Shown: positions 25,955-33,139 of the stretch, in pieces
How positions within the stretch are numbered: position 1 is the first letter of the stretch
Layout of the letters: each line of letters opens with the position of its first letter
Source of the DNA: Salegentibacter salegens
GTDB lineage: Bacteria > Bacteroidota > Bacteroidia > Flavobacteriales > Flavobacteriaceae
Length of the DNA: 64,000 bases
NCBI RefSeq assembly: GCF_900142975.1
Contig: NZ_LT670848.1
Coordinates: forward strand, 1,488,001 to 1,552,000
Direction of reading: 5' to 3'
Program-made: the position numbers and the translations under genes
Notes under the pieces: model-generated
Database searches by the model: none
Seen by the model: the letters and a program-made list of their open reading frames with translations, nothing else
Told to the model about the DNA's origin: nothing

Positions 25955-26131
25955 ATGATCGAATTTAAAGAAATATCCTCCTATACTGATCAACCAGTAA
26001 CGTGTCCAAAATGCGGAAATAGAACCAATATAGTATTGGATTTATCTCATACAAAAGAAGAAACACAAGTGCATAAATGTTTATCTAATTACTGCCTGAA
26101 TAAGTTCGTTACCCAAGCTGATAGCTTATGA
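25955..26131 (+). CDS. Small zinc-ribbon protein (58 aa) coupled to an HNH nuclease
   Basis: A 58-codon frame whose TGA overlaps the ATG of the HNH gene (ATGA). It has Cys-Pro-Lys-Cys (TCPKCGN) near residue 18 and a second Cys pair (KCLSNYC) near residues 44-50, a C2..C2 spacing suited to one zinc. The family is not recognised. The translational overlap makes a shared function with the HNH protein likely. Confidence 0.6.
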   Translation: MIEFKEISSYTDQPVTCPKCGNRTNIVLDLSHTKEETQVHKCLSNYCLNKFVTQADSL

Positions 26132-26892
26132 AAAAAGGTCAAAAACTTTGGAGTCGAGAAGAATTGATTATAGCTATAAATCTTTATTGTAAACTGCCTT
26201 TCGGTAAACTACATAGATCAAATCCTCAGGTAATTCATTTGGCAGAATTGATTGGTAGAACCCCAAGTTCTATCGCATATAAATTAGTAAATTTCGCAAG
26301 CCTCGACCCAAGTCTTCAGGCAAGAGGGATTAAAGGAGCCTCAAACGCAAGCAAATTAGAGAAAAATATCTGGGATGAATTCTATAATAACTGGGAAGAG
26401 TTGCCATTTGAAAGCGAGAAATTATTAGCAGAATTAGAAAATAAATCAATTGAAGAACTGAACGATATCAGTACCTATGAAACACCCGAAGGAAGAACAA
26501 GAGAACAAATTGTAAAGGTGAGAATCAATCAATCATTTTTCCGCAGTTCGATTTTAGCTTCTTATAATAATACTTGCTGTATTACTGGATTAAAAAATAG
26601 TGAATTACTTATCGCCGGACATATTAAACCCTGGAGTTTAGATGAGAAAAATAGATTAAATCCAAGAAATGGAATTGCGATTAATGCTTTACATGACAAA
26701 GCTTTTGATCGCGGTTTAATAACGATTAATTCAGATTTCTTAGTTAGAATTTCACCAACAATAGAAGAAGAAAACTCTAGCTTTCCTCTCTCAGCTTTTG
26801 ATGGAAAGCAAATTCTATTACCCGAAAAAGAAGAATGGTTTCCATCTCAAGAAGCTCTAAAATGGCATAATAAGGAAGTTTTTATGCTTTAG
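26128..26892 (+). CDS. HNH endonuclease (restriction-type)
   Basis: A 254-residue protein. The N-terminal part (about 5-55) is helical with GRTPSSIAYKLVNFA, like a DNA-binding SANT/HTH segment found before some HNH domains. The nuclease core has AGHIKPW (163-169), NGIAINALHDKAFD (181-194) and the preceding CxxC-like CCITG. H165, N181 and H189 fit the HNH metal site. Such proteins are often annotated as putative restriction endonucleases; no methyltransferase is nearby. It overlaps the zinc-ribbon gene and is flanked by repeats, typical of an accessory gene. Confidence 0.82.
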   Translation: MKKGQKLWSREELIIAINLYCKLPFGKLHRSNPQVIHLAELIGRTPSSIAYKLVNFASLDPSLQARGIKGASNASKLEKNIWDEFYNNWEELPFESEKLLAELENKSIEELNDISTYETPEGRTREQIVKVRINQSFFRSSILASYNNTCCITGLKNSELLIAGHIKPWSLDEKNRLNPRNGIAINALHDKAFDRGLITINSDFLVRISPTIEEENSSFPLSAFDGKQILLPEKEEWFPSQEALKWHNKEVFML

Positions 26893-26911
26893 TTTAATAA
26901 CGAACAAACTT

Positions 26912-27004
26912 TCCCGCGTTAGGGATTGCAGTGAAAATCCTTTTTCGAGGTACGAGCAAAAAGATTGTAGCGGAAAGCCCGACCCGTTAGGGGAACGCCC
27001 AAAT
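26912..27004. repeat. Structured intergenic repeat (CCCGCGTTAGGGATTG ... GCCCGACCCG)
   Basis: The block CCCGCGTTAGGGATTGCAG leads into a hairpin (AATCCTTTTT/AAAAAGATT, 26936-26945 and 26958-26966) and then GCGGAAAGCCCGACCCG and AACGCCC. I recognise this arrangement as a widespread Bacteroidota intergenic motif whose variable hairpin sits at a fixed site. Only one copy is seen here, directly after the HNH gene. Confidence 0.6.
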
Positions 27005-27037
27005 AATTTTATTCTGCTTTAAAAAAAACCTTCACAA

Positions 27038-27157
27038 ATGGGAAAGAGATCTCGAGGTTTAAATCTACAGCACAACGCCAAATTACCGGGAATCGAATTT
27101 CTAAAAAGAAATATTGAAATTTCCAAAAGCACTGAAAATCAATTAATTTTAGTCTAA
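27038..27157 (+). CDS. Possible small protein (39 aa), function unknown
   Basis: An ATG frame of 39 codons (MGKRSRGLNLQHNAKLPGIE...) with a basic N-terminus and no hydrophobic segment. It lies in the accessory stretch between the HNH gene and another orphan frame. There is no family match that I can see. It may be a chance frame or a remnant. Confidence 0.3.
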   Translation: MGKRSRGLNLQHNAKLPGIEFLKRNIEISKSTENQLILV

Positions 27158-27211
27158 GCATCAGTTTAACACTTCTTTTCCTTATCTTATACTTCCAAAA
27201 AACTCAAAAAA

Positions 27212-27460
27212 ATGGAAGGTTCCTCTAAACATCCCAAACTTGTAAAAGCTTTTAGCGGCAGTTTTCTTTGGAGAAATACCGGAGGCATAATTATAGATTA
27301 TAACGGGCGTTTGCTTAATTCGGCGCATTATCAATTTAAAACTTCCGGAGGGAAATTCATTAAGATCAGGTTTAAGAAAAAACTGAATTCGGCTAAAAAA
27401 CTACCCGGGTTTAGCTGCGCCTGGAAGATGATGACCAACGTGAATTGTTCGTTGAACTAA
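27212..27460 (+). CDS. Hypothetical basic protein (82 aa)
   Basis: An 82-residue basic frame (many Lys; FIKIRFKKKLNSAKKL in the middle) with a beta-like central part (GGIIIDYNGRLLNSAHYQFK). No signal peptide, membrane helix or familiar motif is seen. Codon use looks like that of the neighbours, which supports translation. A REP repeat cluster starts nine bases after its stop. It may be the remnant of a longer gene. Confidence 0.4.
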   Translation: MEGSSKHPKLVKAFSGSFLWRNTGGIIIDYNGRLLNSAHYQFKTSGGKFIKIRFKKKLNSAKKLPGFSCAWKMMTNVNCSLN

Positions 27461-27469
27461 GGAATCCCA

Positions 27470-27739
27470 CGTCATCCTAAACTTGTTTCAGAGCCTGCCC
27501 CGATTTTTGATCGGGGATCTAACATGATTCGTGTTCTCCACAACTTAGACCCCGAAAATAAATTCGGGGTGACGGCAAGGACGTCTGAACTGGTTTTAAG
27601 GCCTGCACCGATTTGGATTCGGCTTACGAAAGCTACGTCATGCTGAACTTGTTTCAGCATCTAACATGATCTAAATTCTTACCAACCTATACTCTCGATT
27701 TCAAAACAGCCTGGACCCCGAAATAAATTCGGGATGACG
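27470..27739. repeat. REP-like hairpin cluster
   Basis: Four or five units: CGTCATCCTAAACTTG at 27470, TTAGACCCCGAAAATAAATT to 27574, a decayed unit near 27582-27620, CGTCATGCTGAACTTG at 27636, and a CCCCGAAATAAATT unit ending TGACG at 27739. Stems pair within each unit. Confidence 0.8.
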
Positions 27740-28106
27740 TATTTTCTAAATTGTTATTTAGGCTTGTTTTCCATTATTATAATTCAAATTGAAACTTACT
27801 TAGTTTGGAGGTTCTCTCTTTCATTTTTTGCGTGTATTCCTCTCACTGCGTTCGTCGGATACAATTCAAACGAAACAAAAAAAGGCGCCCTATGTGGAGG
27901 TGTTTTTTTTGCAGTGCCTTCCTCTCCCTTCAGTCGTCGGAGGCAGAAAAAATCGCAAATCAGCAGCTAAATTTTTTCCAGGGCTTCAAAAATTTTTAAC
28001 GCTGCTGATTTGCTACACTCACACACGGATTCTAAAACTCGCTAAGCTCACCGAATGTCAATTTACTACGCTAGATAATTATTTTATCACGGGTCTCGGG
28101 GTGACG
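27735..28106. repeat. Structured dispersed element, copy B
   Basis: About 370 bp, the second copy of 5466-5784. The 13-bp stem GCAAATCAGCAGC/GCTGCTGATTTGC (27955-27967, 28001-28013) with a 33-nt loop and the CCTATGTGGAGGTG block are kept. Two sites carry longer hairpins than copy A: GTATTCC/GGATAC near 27834-27862 and TGCCTTCC/GGAGGCA at 27915-27945. Their loops resemble each other (CCTCTC...CGTCGG). The right end GGGTCTCGGGGTGACG matches copy A. Confidence 0.8.
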
Positions 28107-28113
28107 AATCTCA

Positions 28114-28142
28114 CGTCATGCTGAACTTGTTTCAGCATCTAA
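28114..28142. repeat. Single REP-like unit
   Basis: CGTCATGCTGAACTTGTTTC followed by AGCATCTAA, directly after copy B of the structured element. The stem ATGCTGAA/TTCAGCAT is intact. The remaining 109 bases to the SDR start show nothing further. Confidence 0.75.
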
Positions 28143-28251
28143 GTCGTTGATAGTTGAAAACTCCCTAGTTAAATTCCTGTTATTTCAAACTTCTTTAACG
28201 CCATAAGCTCTTAATTCCTCGCAACTTGCAAATCAATTAATAAACAACAAC

Positions 28252-28980
28252 ATGGATTTGAATGATAAAGTAGCCGTAGTAACTGGCGCAAGTAGCGGAA
28301 TTGGAAAATCTATTGCCGAAGAACTTTCTAAAAAAGGCTGTAAAGTAGCTTTAGCCAGCAGAAGCCTGGATAAATTAAAAGATATAGGAAAAGGGCTTAG
28401 CGGTAGTTTTGAAGTGGAAATGGACGTTACCAGCGATAAAAGCGTTACTGAAGCTTTTGAGAAAATACACGAGCGATTTGGGCAAATAGATATTCTGGTA
28501 AATTCTGCCGGAGTGATGCCCCTCACCTATCTTAAAAACCGAAAACTGGAAGACTGGCTGCAAACTATAGAAGTGAACGTTAAAGGAACGCTGCGTTGTA
28601 TTCACGCCGCGCTTCCAACGATGAAGAAACAAAACAGCGGACATATAATCAACATTGCCTCGGTAGACGGAAAAGAGATTTTTGAAGGCGGCGCTGTTTA
28701 CGGTGCGTCTAAAGCTGCGGTGATAGAACTTTCCCGCGCCATGCGCATGGAACTTTCTCCTGATTTTAATATTCGGGTGACTTCTATAGAACCGGGGACT
28801 GTGGAAACCAGCCTTAGAGAAGATATCACCGATAAGGAATTACTGGAAGACAAGGATTATGGTAACGGCGAGCCAAAATTAGCTCCTAAAAATATTGCCG
28901 ATGCAGTACTTTACGCAACTACCCAACCCGATAGTGTGAATGTGAATGAGTTACTCATAAAACCTACGGGGAAGAGTTGA
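28252..28980 (+). CDS. SDR family NAD(P)-dependent oxidoreductase
   Basis: A 242-residue classical short-chain dehydrogenase. The cofactor loop is TGASSGIG (residues 11-18), followed by NSAGVMP, the catalytic Ser in NIASVDG, and YGASK with Tyr-x3-Lys. The segment EPGTVETSLREDI is typical of the YdfG/serine dehydrogenase-like group. It reduces a carbonyl or oxidises an alcohol; the substrate is unknown. It sits alone between two repeat clusters. Confidence 0.9.
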   Translation: MDLNDKVAVVTGASSGIGKSIAEELSKKGCKVALASRSLDKLKDIGKGLSGSFEVEMDVTSDKSVTEAFEKIHERFGQIDILVNSAGVMPLTYLKNRKLEDWLQTIEVNVKGTLRCIHAALPTMKKQNSGHIINIASVDGKEIFEGGAVYGASKAAVIELSRAMRMELSPDFNIRVTSIEPGTVETSLREDITDKELLEDKDYGNGEPKLAPKNIADAVLYATTQPDSVNVNELLIKPTGKS

Positions 28981-29111
28981 TTTTATCCACTTAATTTGAA
29001 AGTGAGAAATATTTTTCAACAGAAACCCCTCCGGCCTGCGGCCACCTCCCCTTGAAAATAAGGGGAGGAGCTTTAAATAGTATAAAACGGGATGAGGCGA
29101 AGGTAAAGCCA
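28981..29111. repeat. CCTCC...GGGGAGG palindromic repeat
   Basis: Contains AACCCCTCCGGCCTGCGGCC and the hairpin CTCCCCTT/AAGGGGAG with loop GAAAAT (near 29046-29068). A similar CCCCTCCAACTCCCCTTGAAAA block is seen at 55697-55735. No gene. Confidence 0.5.
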
Positions 29112-29326
29112 CGTCATGCTGAACTTGTTTCAGCATCTAACATGATATAAATTCTTAACAAGCTTAAACGCGCGATTAAAAAACAACTTAGACCCCGAAA
29201 TAAATTCGGGGTGACGGTAAGAGTGACGTCATCCTGAATTTATTTCAGGATCTAAGTTGAACATAAATACTTTTCATAATCGGAAAATTAAACATGTTTC
29301 GACCCTGAAACCAGTTCAGGGTGACG
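29112..29326. repeat. REP-like hairpin cluster (two facing pairs)
   Basis: Units at 29112-29140 (stem ATGCTGAA), 29188-29216 (ACCCCGAA), 29227-29255 (ATCCTGAA) and 29301-29326 (ACCCTGAA). Each unit keeps its own stem pairing although the stem sequences differ. A truncated CACGTCA lies at 29333-29339, five bases before the GIY-YIG stop. Confidence 0.85.
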
Positions 29327-29344
29327 GTAAGGACACGTCAACAA

Positions 29345-29629
29345 CTACAAGTCTTCATAAAGATCTTTTAAGCTTGGATTCTTAGATTTTGCCAGATTCC
29401 ATTTCCAGTCCTTATGCCAGTTTTTTAATTGCTTCTCCCTGGCTATGGCTTGATGAATTTCTGAAAATTCTTCGAAATAAATTAAAAATTTAAGGTGATA
29501 CTTTCTGGTAAAGGAAGAGCCAATTTCGCTTTTATGCTCAGTTATTCGCTTTTTTAAATCTGAAGTTACACCTATATAGATCATTGTTCTGGTGGAATTA
29601 GAAAGCAGGTATATGTAGCTCTTCTGCAT
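29345..29629 (-). CDS. GIY-YIG nuclease-domain protein
   Basis: A 94-residue single-domain protein of the UvrC/YhbQ-like GIY-YIG group. The motif appears as SYIYLLSN...MIYIGVTSD, followed by the catalytic Arg in LKKRITEHK, and the C-terminal REKQLKNWHKDWK block typical of this small subfamily. Its biological role is unsettled; small GIY-YIG proteins may act on structured DNA. It is enclosed on both sides by REP clusters. Confidence 0.9.
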   Translation of the reverse strand: MQKSYIYLLSNSTRTMIYIGVTSDLKKRITEHKSEIGSSFTRKYHLKFLIYFEEFSEIHQAIAREKQLKNWHKDWKWNLAKSKNPSLKDLYEDL

Positions 29630-29682
29630 TCATAAATATAAAGAAACTTTAGCTGCACTTAAATCTGGGCTGATGAAAGCCA

Positions 29683-29968
29683 CGTCATCCTGAACTCGTC
29701 TTAGGATCTATCATAATTTTGAGTTCTCCACAGCTTAGACCCCGAAATAAATTCGGGGTGACGGTAAGAGTGACGTCATGCTATGCCGAAGTTTTCGGGA
29801 TTACTTTATAAATTGAACATTCTAAACCTAGACCCCCAATAAAAAATCGGGGCAGGCTCAGGCATAAATTTGGGGTGATGAAAGCCACGTCATCCTGAAT
29901 TTATTTCAGGATCTATCATGATTTTGAGTTCTCCACAACTTAGACCCCGAAATAAATTCGGGGTGACG
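29683..29968. repeat. REP-like hairpin cluster (about six units)
   Basis: Units at 29683-29710, 29735-29763, 29773-29801 (with an inserted GCCGAAGTTTTCGG), 29828-29878 (stem lengthened around CCCCAATAAAAAATCGGGG), 29888-29915 and 29940-29968. The two TTAGACCCCGAAATAAATT units with their upstream GAGTTCTCCAC spacers are almost identical, which points to recent copying. Confidence 0.85.
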
Positions 29969-29990
29969 GTAAAAAAGTAAAGAAAATCCC

Positions 29991-31037
29991 TTACAAAACC
30001 TCTTTCTGGTTTTTGGCGTAGTTGCGCCATTTCTCGATACAGGCCTGTATATCTTCGGGGATCTCGGTATTGAAACTCATCGCTTCTTTCGTTTTTGGAT
30101 GAATAAAGCCCAATGTTTTGGCGTGTAGCGCCTGTCTTGGTAATATTTTAAAACAATTATCTACAAATTGTTTATACTTACTAAAAGTGGTTCCCTTTAG
30201 GATCTTTTCGCCTCCGTAGCGTTCATCGTTAAATAGCGTATGCCCAATATGCTTCATATGCACCCGAATCTGGTGTGTTCTTCCGGTTTCCAGTTTACAG
30301 GAAACAAGCGTTACATAACCAAAACGTTCTAAAACCTTATAATGGGTAACCGCTGGTTTTCCTTTTTCGGCGTCGTCACCTTCGTAAACCGTGTTTTGCA
30401 AGCGGTTTTTGGGATGGCGGCCAATATTGCCTTCTACCCTGCCCTCCTCTTCTTCAACATTTCCCCAAACCAGAGCCACGTATTCGCGCTCGCTGGTTTT
30501 ATCAAAAAACTGTTTAGAGAGATGCGCCATCGCCTCTTCGGTTTTTGCGATAACTAGAAGTCCGCTGGTATCTTTGTCTATTCTATGTACCAATCCCGGG
30601 CGGTCGCTGGAGTTATTTGGAAGATTTTCAAAATGATAGATCAGCGCATTAATCAAAGTACCGCTGTAATTTCCGTGGCCAGGGTGTACTACCATTCCAG
30701 CGGGTTTATTCACCACCAATAAGGTATCATCTTCGTACACAATATCTAACGGAATATTCTCTGGGGTAAGTAAAAACTCATACGGCGGATGCTCAAACAT
30801 CACCTGTACCACATCGCCGGCTTTTACTTTGTAATTTTGTTTTACCTGTTCTTCGTTAACGTAGATATTGCCTGTTTTGGCCGCTTTCTGAATTTTATTC
30901 CGGGTTGCATTTTCAATAAAATTCATCAAAAATTTATCTACCCTAAGTGGTTTTTGGCCGGGACCGGCATCAAATTTATGATGTTCGTATAAAGTTTCGT
31001 CCTGTTCCTCTATTTCGTGTTGCTCGTCTTCCTTCAT
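29991..31037 (-). CDS. RluA/RluD family 23S rRNA pseudouridine synthase
   Basis: A 348-residue protein with an N-terminal S4 RNA-binding domain (about 32-95) and a RluA catalytic domain. The active-site motif HRIDKDTSGLLV begins at 151, with the catalytic Asp at 154. The length fits RluD, which modifies helix 69 of 23S rRNA, but RluC/RluA specificity cannot be excluded. Its ATG overlaps the stop of the upstream PASTA gene by one base (TAATG), so the two are translationally coupled. Confidence 0.92.
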   Translation of the reverse strand: MKEDEQHEIEEQDETLYEHHKFDAGPGQKPLRVDKFLMNFIENATRNKIQKAAKTGNIYVNEEQVKQNYKVKAGDVVQVMFEHPPYEFLLTPENIPLDIVYEDDTLLVVNKPAGMVVHPGHGNYSGTLINALIYHFENLPNNSSDRPGLVHRIDKDTSGLLVIAKTEEAMAHLSKQFFDKTSEREYVALVWGNVEEEEGRVEGNIGRHPKNRLQNTVYEGDDAEKGKPAVTHYKVLERFGYVTLVSCKLETGRTHQIRVHMKHIGHTLFNDERYGGEKILKGTTFSKYKQFVDNCFKILPRQALHAKTLGFIHPKTKEAMSFNTEIPEDIQACIEKWRNYAKNQKEVL

Positions 31038-31654
31038 TAAAATTCCATTTCTTCCTCTTCAGAAATTATACTATCCTGTTCTTCTTCACCTTCCATTCTA
31101 TACCTACCCGAACCATCGCCCAAAACAAGATCAATTTTAGAAGTTTTCATCAGTTCATCTCCAGGCTCCAGTTTTTGACCTTTATGTCTTAATTCCAATA
31201 CTGCATCTGCTGCAATATCGGGTTTATAACTCACGTCACCTATCTCAAATCCTAAAGATCTCAGGGTAGGTTCGGCCTGCCTGCGAGTTCTTCTAATCAA
31301 ATCGGGGATCATTATTTTTCGGTAACCAGACGGATTTAATGTTAGATAAATTTTTCGATTTTCTTTTACGAATTGTCCCGGTTCGGGCACTTGTTCTATT
31401 ACCGAATATCGAGGAAAATCGGGATTAAAATTTGCCGAATCCAGGATTTCATATCTCAAATCGAGTTCCGCCAGTTGATCATCTACCACGTCTAAAGACT
31501 GTTTAGAGAGGTCTGGAACTGCGATACGCTGATCCTGATTTGTAGAGTAATCCAGCCATTTTAAAGCTAAAAAAGCGATTACTATTATTAAAATTGCAGC
31601 AATCACTAATTGAATTAAAAATGTTTTGCTGAAAATAAATTTAAAGAATCCCAT
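31037..31654 (-). CDS. Membrane-anchored PASTA-domain protein
   Basis: About 205 residues from the ATG (MGFFKF); a TTG seven codons earlier is a less likely start. A single membrane helix (about 10-32) leads to three PASTA-type repeats (VPDLSKQSL, EQVPEPGQFVKENRKIYL, IPDLIRRTRRQAEPTL) and an acidic tail. PASTA domains sense muropeptides or bind peptidoglycan and penicillin-binding proteins. No kinase domain is attached. Cotranscription with the pseudouridine synthase and divergence from ddl fit a cell-wall context. Confidence 0.88.
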   Translation of the reverse strand: MGFFKFIFSKTFLIQLVIAAILIIVIAFLALKWLDYSTNQDQRIAVPDLSKQSLDVVDDQLAELDLRYEILDSANFNPDFPRYSVIEQVPEPGQFVKENRKIYLTLNPSGYRKIMIPDLIRRTRRQAEPTLRSLGFEIGDVSYKPDIAADAVLELRHKGQKLEPGDELMKTSKIDLVLGDGSGRYRMEGEEEQDSIISEEEEMEF

Positions 31655-31790
31655 ACATTTGTTTCTAAGCAGCAAAGATATAAAACCCCTGCTTTTGGTG
31701 GCAGATTGTTTGTAGATTTGTTCTCACAGTTATCGGTTCTGGGTTTTGAGTTCTCAGAGAGCATTCTAACCAGGCCAAATAGCTGAAAAA

Positions 31791-31860
31791 CTGTTAACTG
31801 TTAACTGAAAACAGACAACCGACAACCGACAACCGACAACCGACAATTGATAACGGAGAA
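31791..31860. repeat. Heptad array ending exactly at the ddl start codon
   Basis: Ten heptads: CTGTTAA twice, CTGAAAA, CAGACAA, CCGACAA four times, TTGATAA, CGGAGAA, then ATG. A further heptad-like run (GTTATCG, GTTCTGG, GTTTTGA, GTTCTCA) lies near 31729-31756. The array forms the whole proximal leader of ddl. Confidence 0.9.
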
Positions 31861-32850
31861 ATGAAGAAAAAAATTGCCATCGCCATGGGCGGCTTTTCCA
31901 GTGAATACCGAATTTCCATTAATAGCGGAAATATGGTTTATAAACATCTTAACCGCGATCTATACGAACCTTACCGCGTGCATATTTTGCAAAAAGAATG
32001 GTTTGTGGTGGCCGATGATGATACGCCCTACCCGATTAATAAAAACGATTTCACGGTTAAAATTGGTGGAAAAACAATTTCTTTCGATTGCGTTTTTAAC
32101 ACCATTCACGGTACACCGGGAGAAAATGGCCTGCTACAGGCATATTTAGAATTGGTGGGAATTCCGCAAACTACCTGTGGTTATTACCAGGCGGCACTAA
32201 CCTTTAATAAACGCGACCTGATAAGCGTTTTAAAACCTTACGGAATAAAAACCGCGGTGAATTATTTCCTGAATAAAGAGGATAAAGTAAATTCTGAAGA
32301 AATTATTGCCAAAGTTGGTTTACCGTGTTTTGTAAAGGCCAATCGCGCCGGCAGCAGTTTTGGGATCACCAAAGTTAAAACTGAAGAAGAGCTTATTCCC
32401 GCTACAAAAACCGCATTTAAAGAAGATGATGAAGTGATTATTGAATCTTTCCTTGATGGCACCGAGGTTTCTGTAGGGGTGATCACCTATAAAGGAAAAG
32501 TAAAGGCGCTTCCGGTTACCGAGATTATTTCTGAAAATGAATTCTTTGATTACGAGGCTAAATATTTAGGAAAATCGCAGGAGATCACCCCGGCGAATAT
32601 TTCTGAAGAAAAAACCAAACAGGTACAGGAGATCGCAAAGCTGATTTATCGAAAACTAAAAATGCGCGGCTTTACCCGTTCTGAATTTATTTTTCATAAT
32701 GGGGAACCTCATTTTATTGAAATGAATACCACCCCGGGATTAAGCCAGGCCAGTATTTTACCACAACAAGCTGAAGCCGCCGGCATCACTTTAACCAGTC
32801 TCTATGGAAGCGCGATAGAAACGGCACTTAAATCCCCCTTCGGGGGCTAG
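31861..32850 (+). CDS. ddl: D-alanine--D-alanine ligase
   Basis: A 329-residue ATP-grasp ligase that makes D-Ala-D-Ala for peptidoglycan. N-terminal MGGFSSEYRISINSG, the substrate-binding FNTIHGTPGENGLLQAYL and the C-terminal EMNTTPGLSQASILPQQ are diagnostic. The last residues (KSPFGG) and the stop codon are encoded by an AAATCCCCC palindromic repeat, so the natural C-terminus has probably been altered by insertion. The leader is a heptad array. Confidence 0.96.
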   Translation: MKKKIAIAMGGFSSEYRISINSGNMVYKHLNRDLYEPYRVHILQKEWFVVADDDTPYPINKNDFTVKIGGKTISFDCVFNTIHGTPGENGLLQAYLELVGIPQTTCGYYQAALTFNKRDLISVLKPYGIKTAVNYFLNKEDKVNSEEIIAKVGLPCFVKANRAGSSFGITKVKTEEELIPATKTAFKEDDEVIIESFLDGTEVSVGVITYKGKVKALPVTEIISENEFFDYEAKYLGKSQEITPANISEEKTKQVQEIAKLIYRKLKMRGFTRSEFIFHNGEPHFIEMNTTPGLSQASILPQQAEAAGITLTSLYGSAIETALKSPFGG

Positions 32851-32864
32851 GGGGATTTAAGTGC
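32824..32864. repeat. 15-bp inverted repeat spanning the ddl stop codon
   Basis: GCACTTAAATCCCCC and GGGGGATTTAAGTGC pair perfectly around an 11-nt loop that includes the TAG. It belongs with the AAATTCCCC/GGGGAATTT hairpin at 33592-33622. It could end transcription or shield the 3' end, but no T run follows. Confidence 0.8.
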
Positions 32865-32890
32865 TAGGTTTTCCAGGCATAATTGTTTTT

Positions 32891-32970
32891 CGTCAAGCTG
32901 AACTTGTTTTCAGCTTCTAAGTTGAACTAATATATGAACGACTTAGATCCTGAAATAAATTCAGGATGAC
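32891..32970. repeat. REP-like facing pair
   Basis: The left unit CGTCAAGCTGAACTTG (stem AAGCTGAA with one extra T in the loop) faces the right unit TTAGATCCTGAAATAAATTC ending in GATGAC. The remaining bases to coaD show no feature. Confidence 0.8.
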
Positions 32971-33139
32971 AATTTAAGTACTTATCAAAAGTCTTATGCT
33001 TTTAGCCGGGTAGAACAATTGATTTTCACCCACATTTATTATTTATTATATTTCTTCCAAATTTTTAAATGACTAAATTTGGTTTCCCGCCGGAGTTTAT
33101 ACTGAGGAATCGAAGTGCGGGAAAGACAAAAAAGTTTTT

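Noticed and set aside
28375..28644. 89-codon minus-strand frame inside the SDR gene
   Set aside because: It lies antisense to a complete SDR with all catalytic motifs.
31791..31860. Possible CRISPR array, because of short regular repeats
   Set aside because: Units are 7 bases with no spacers, and no cas gene is present.
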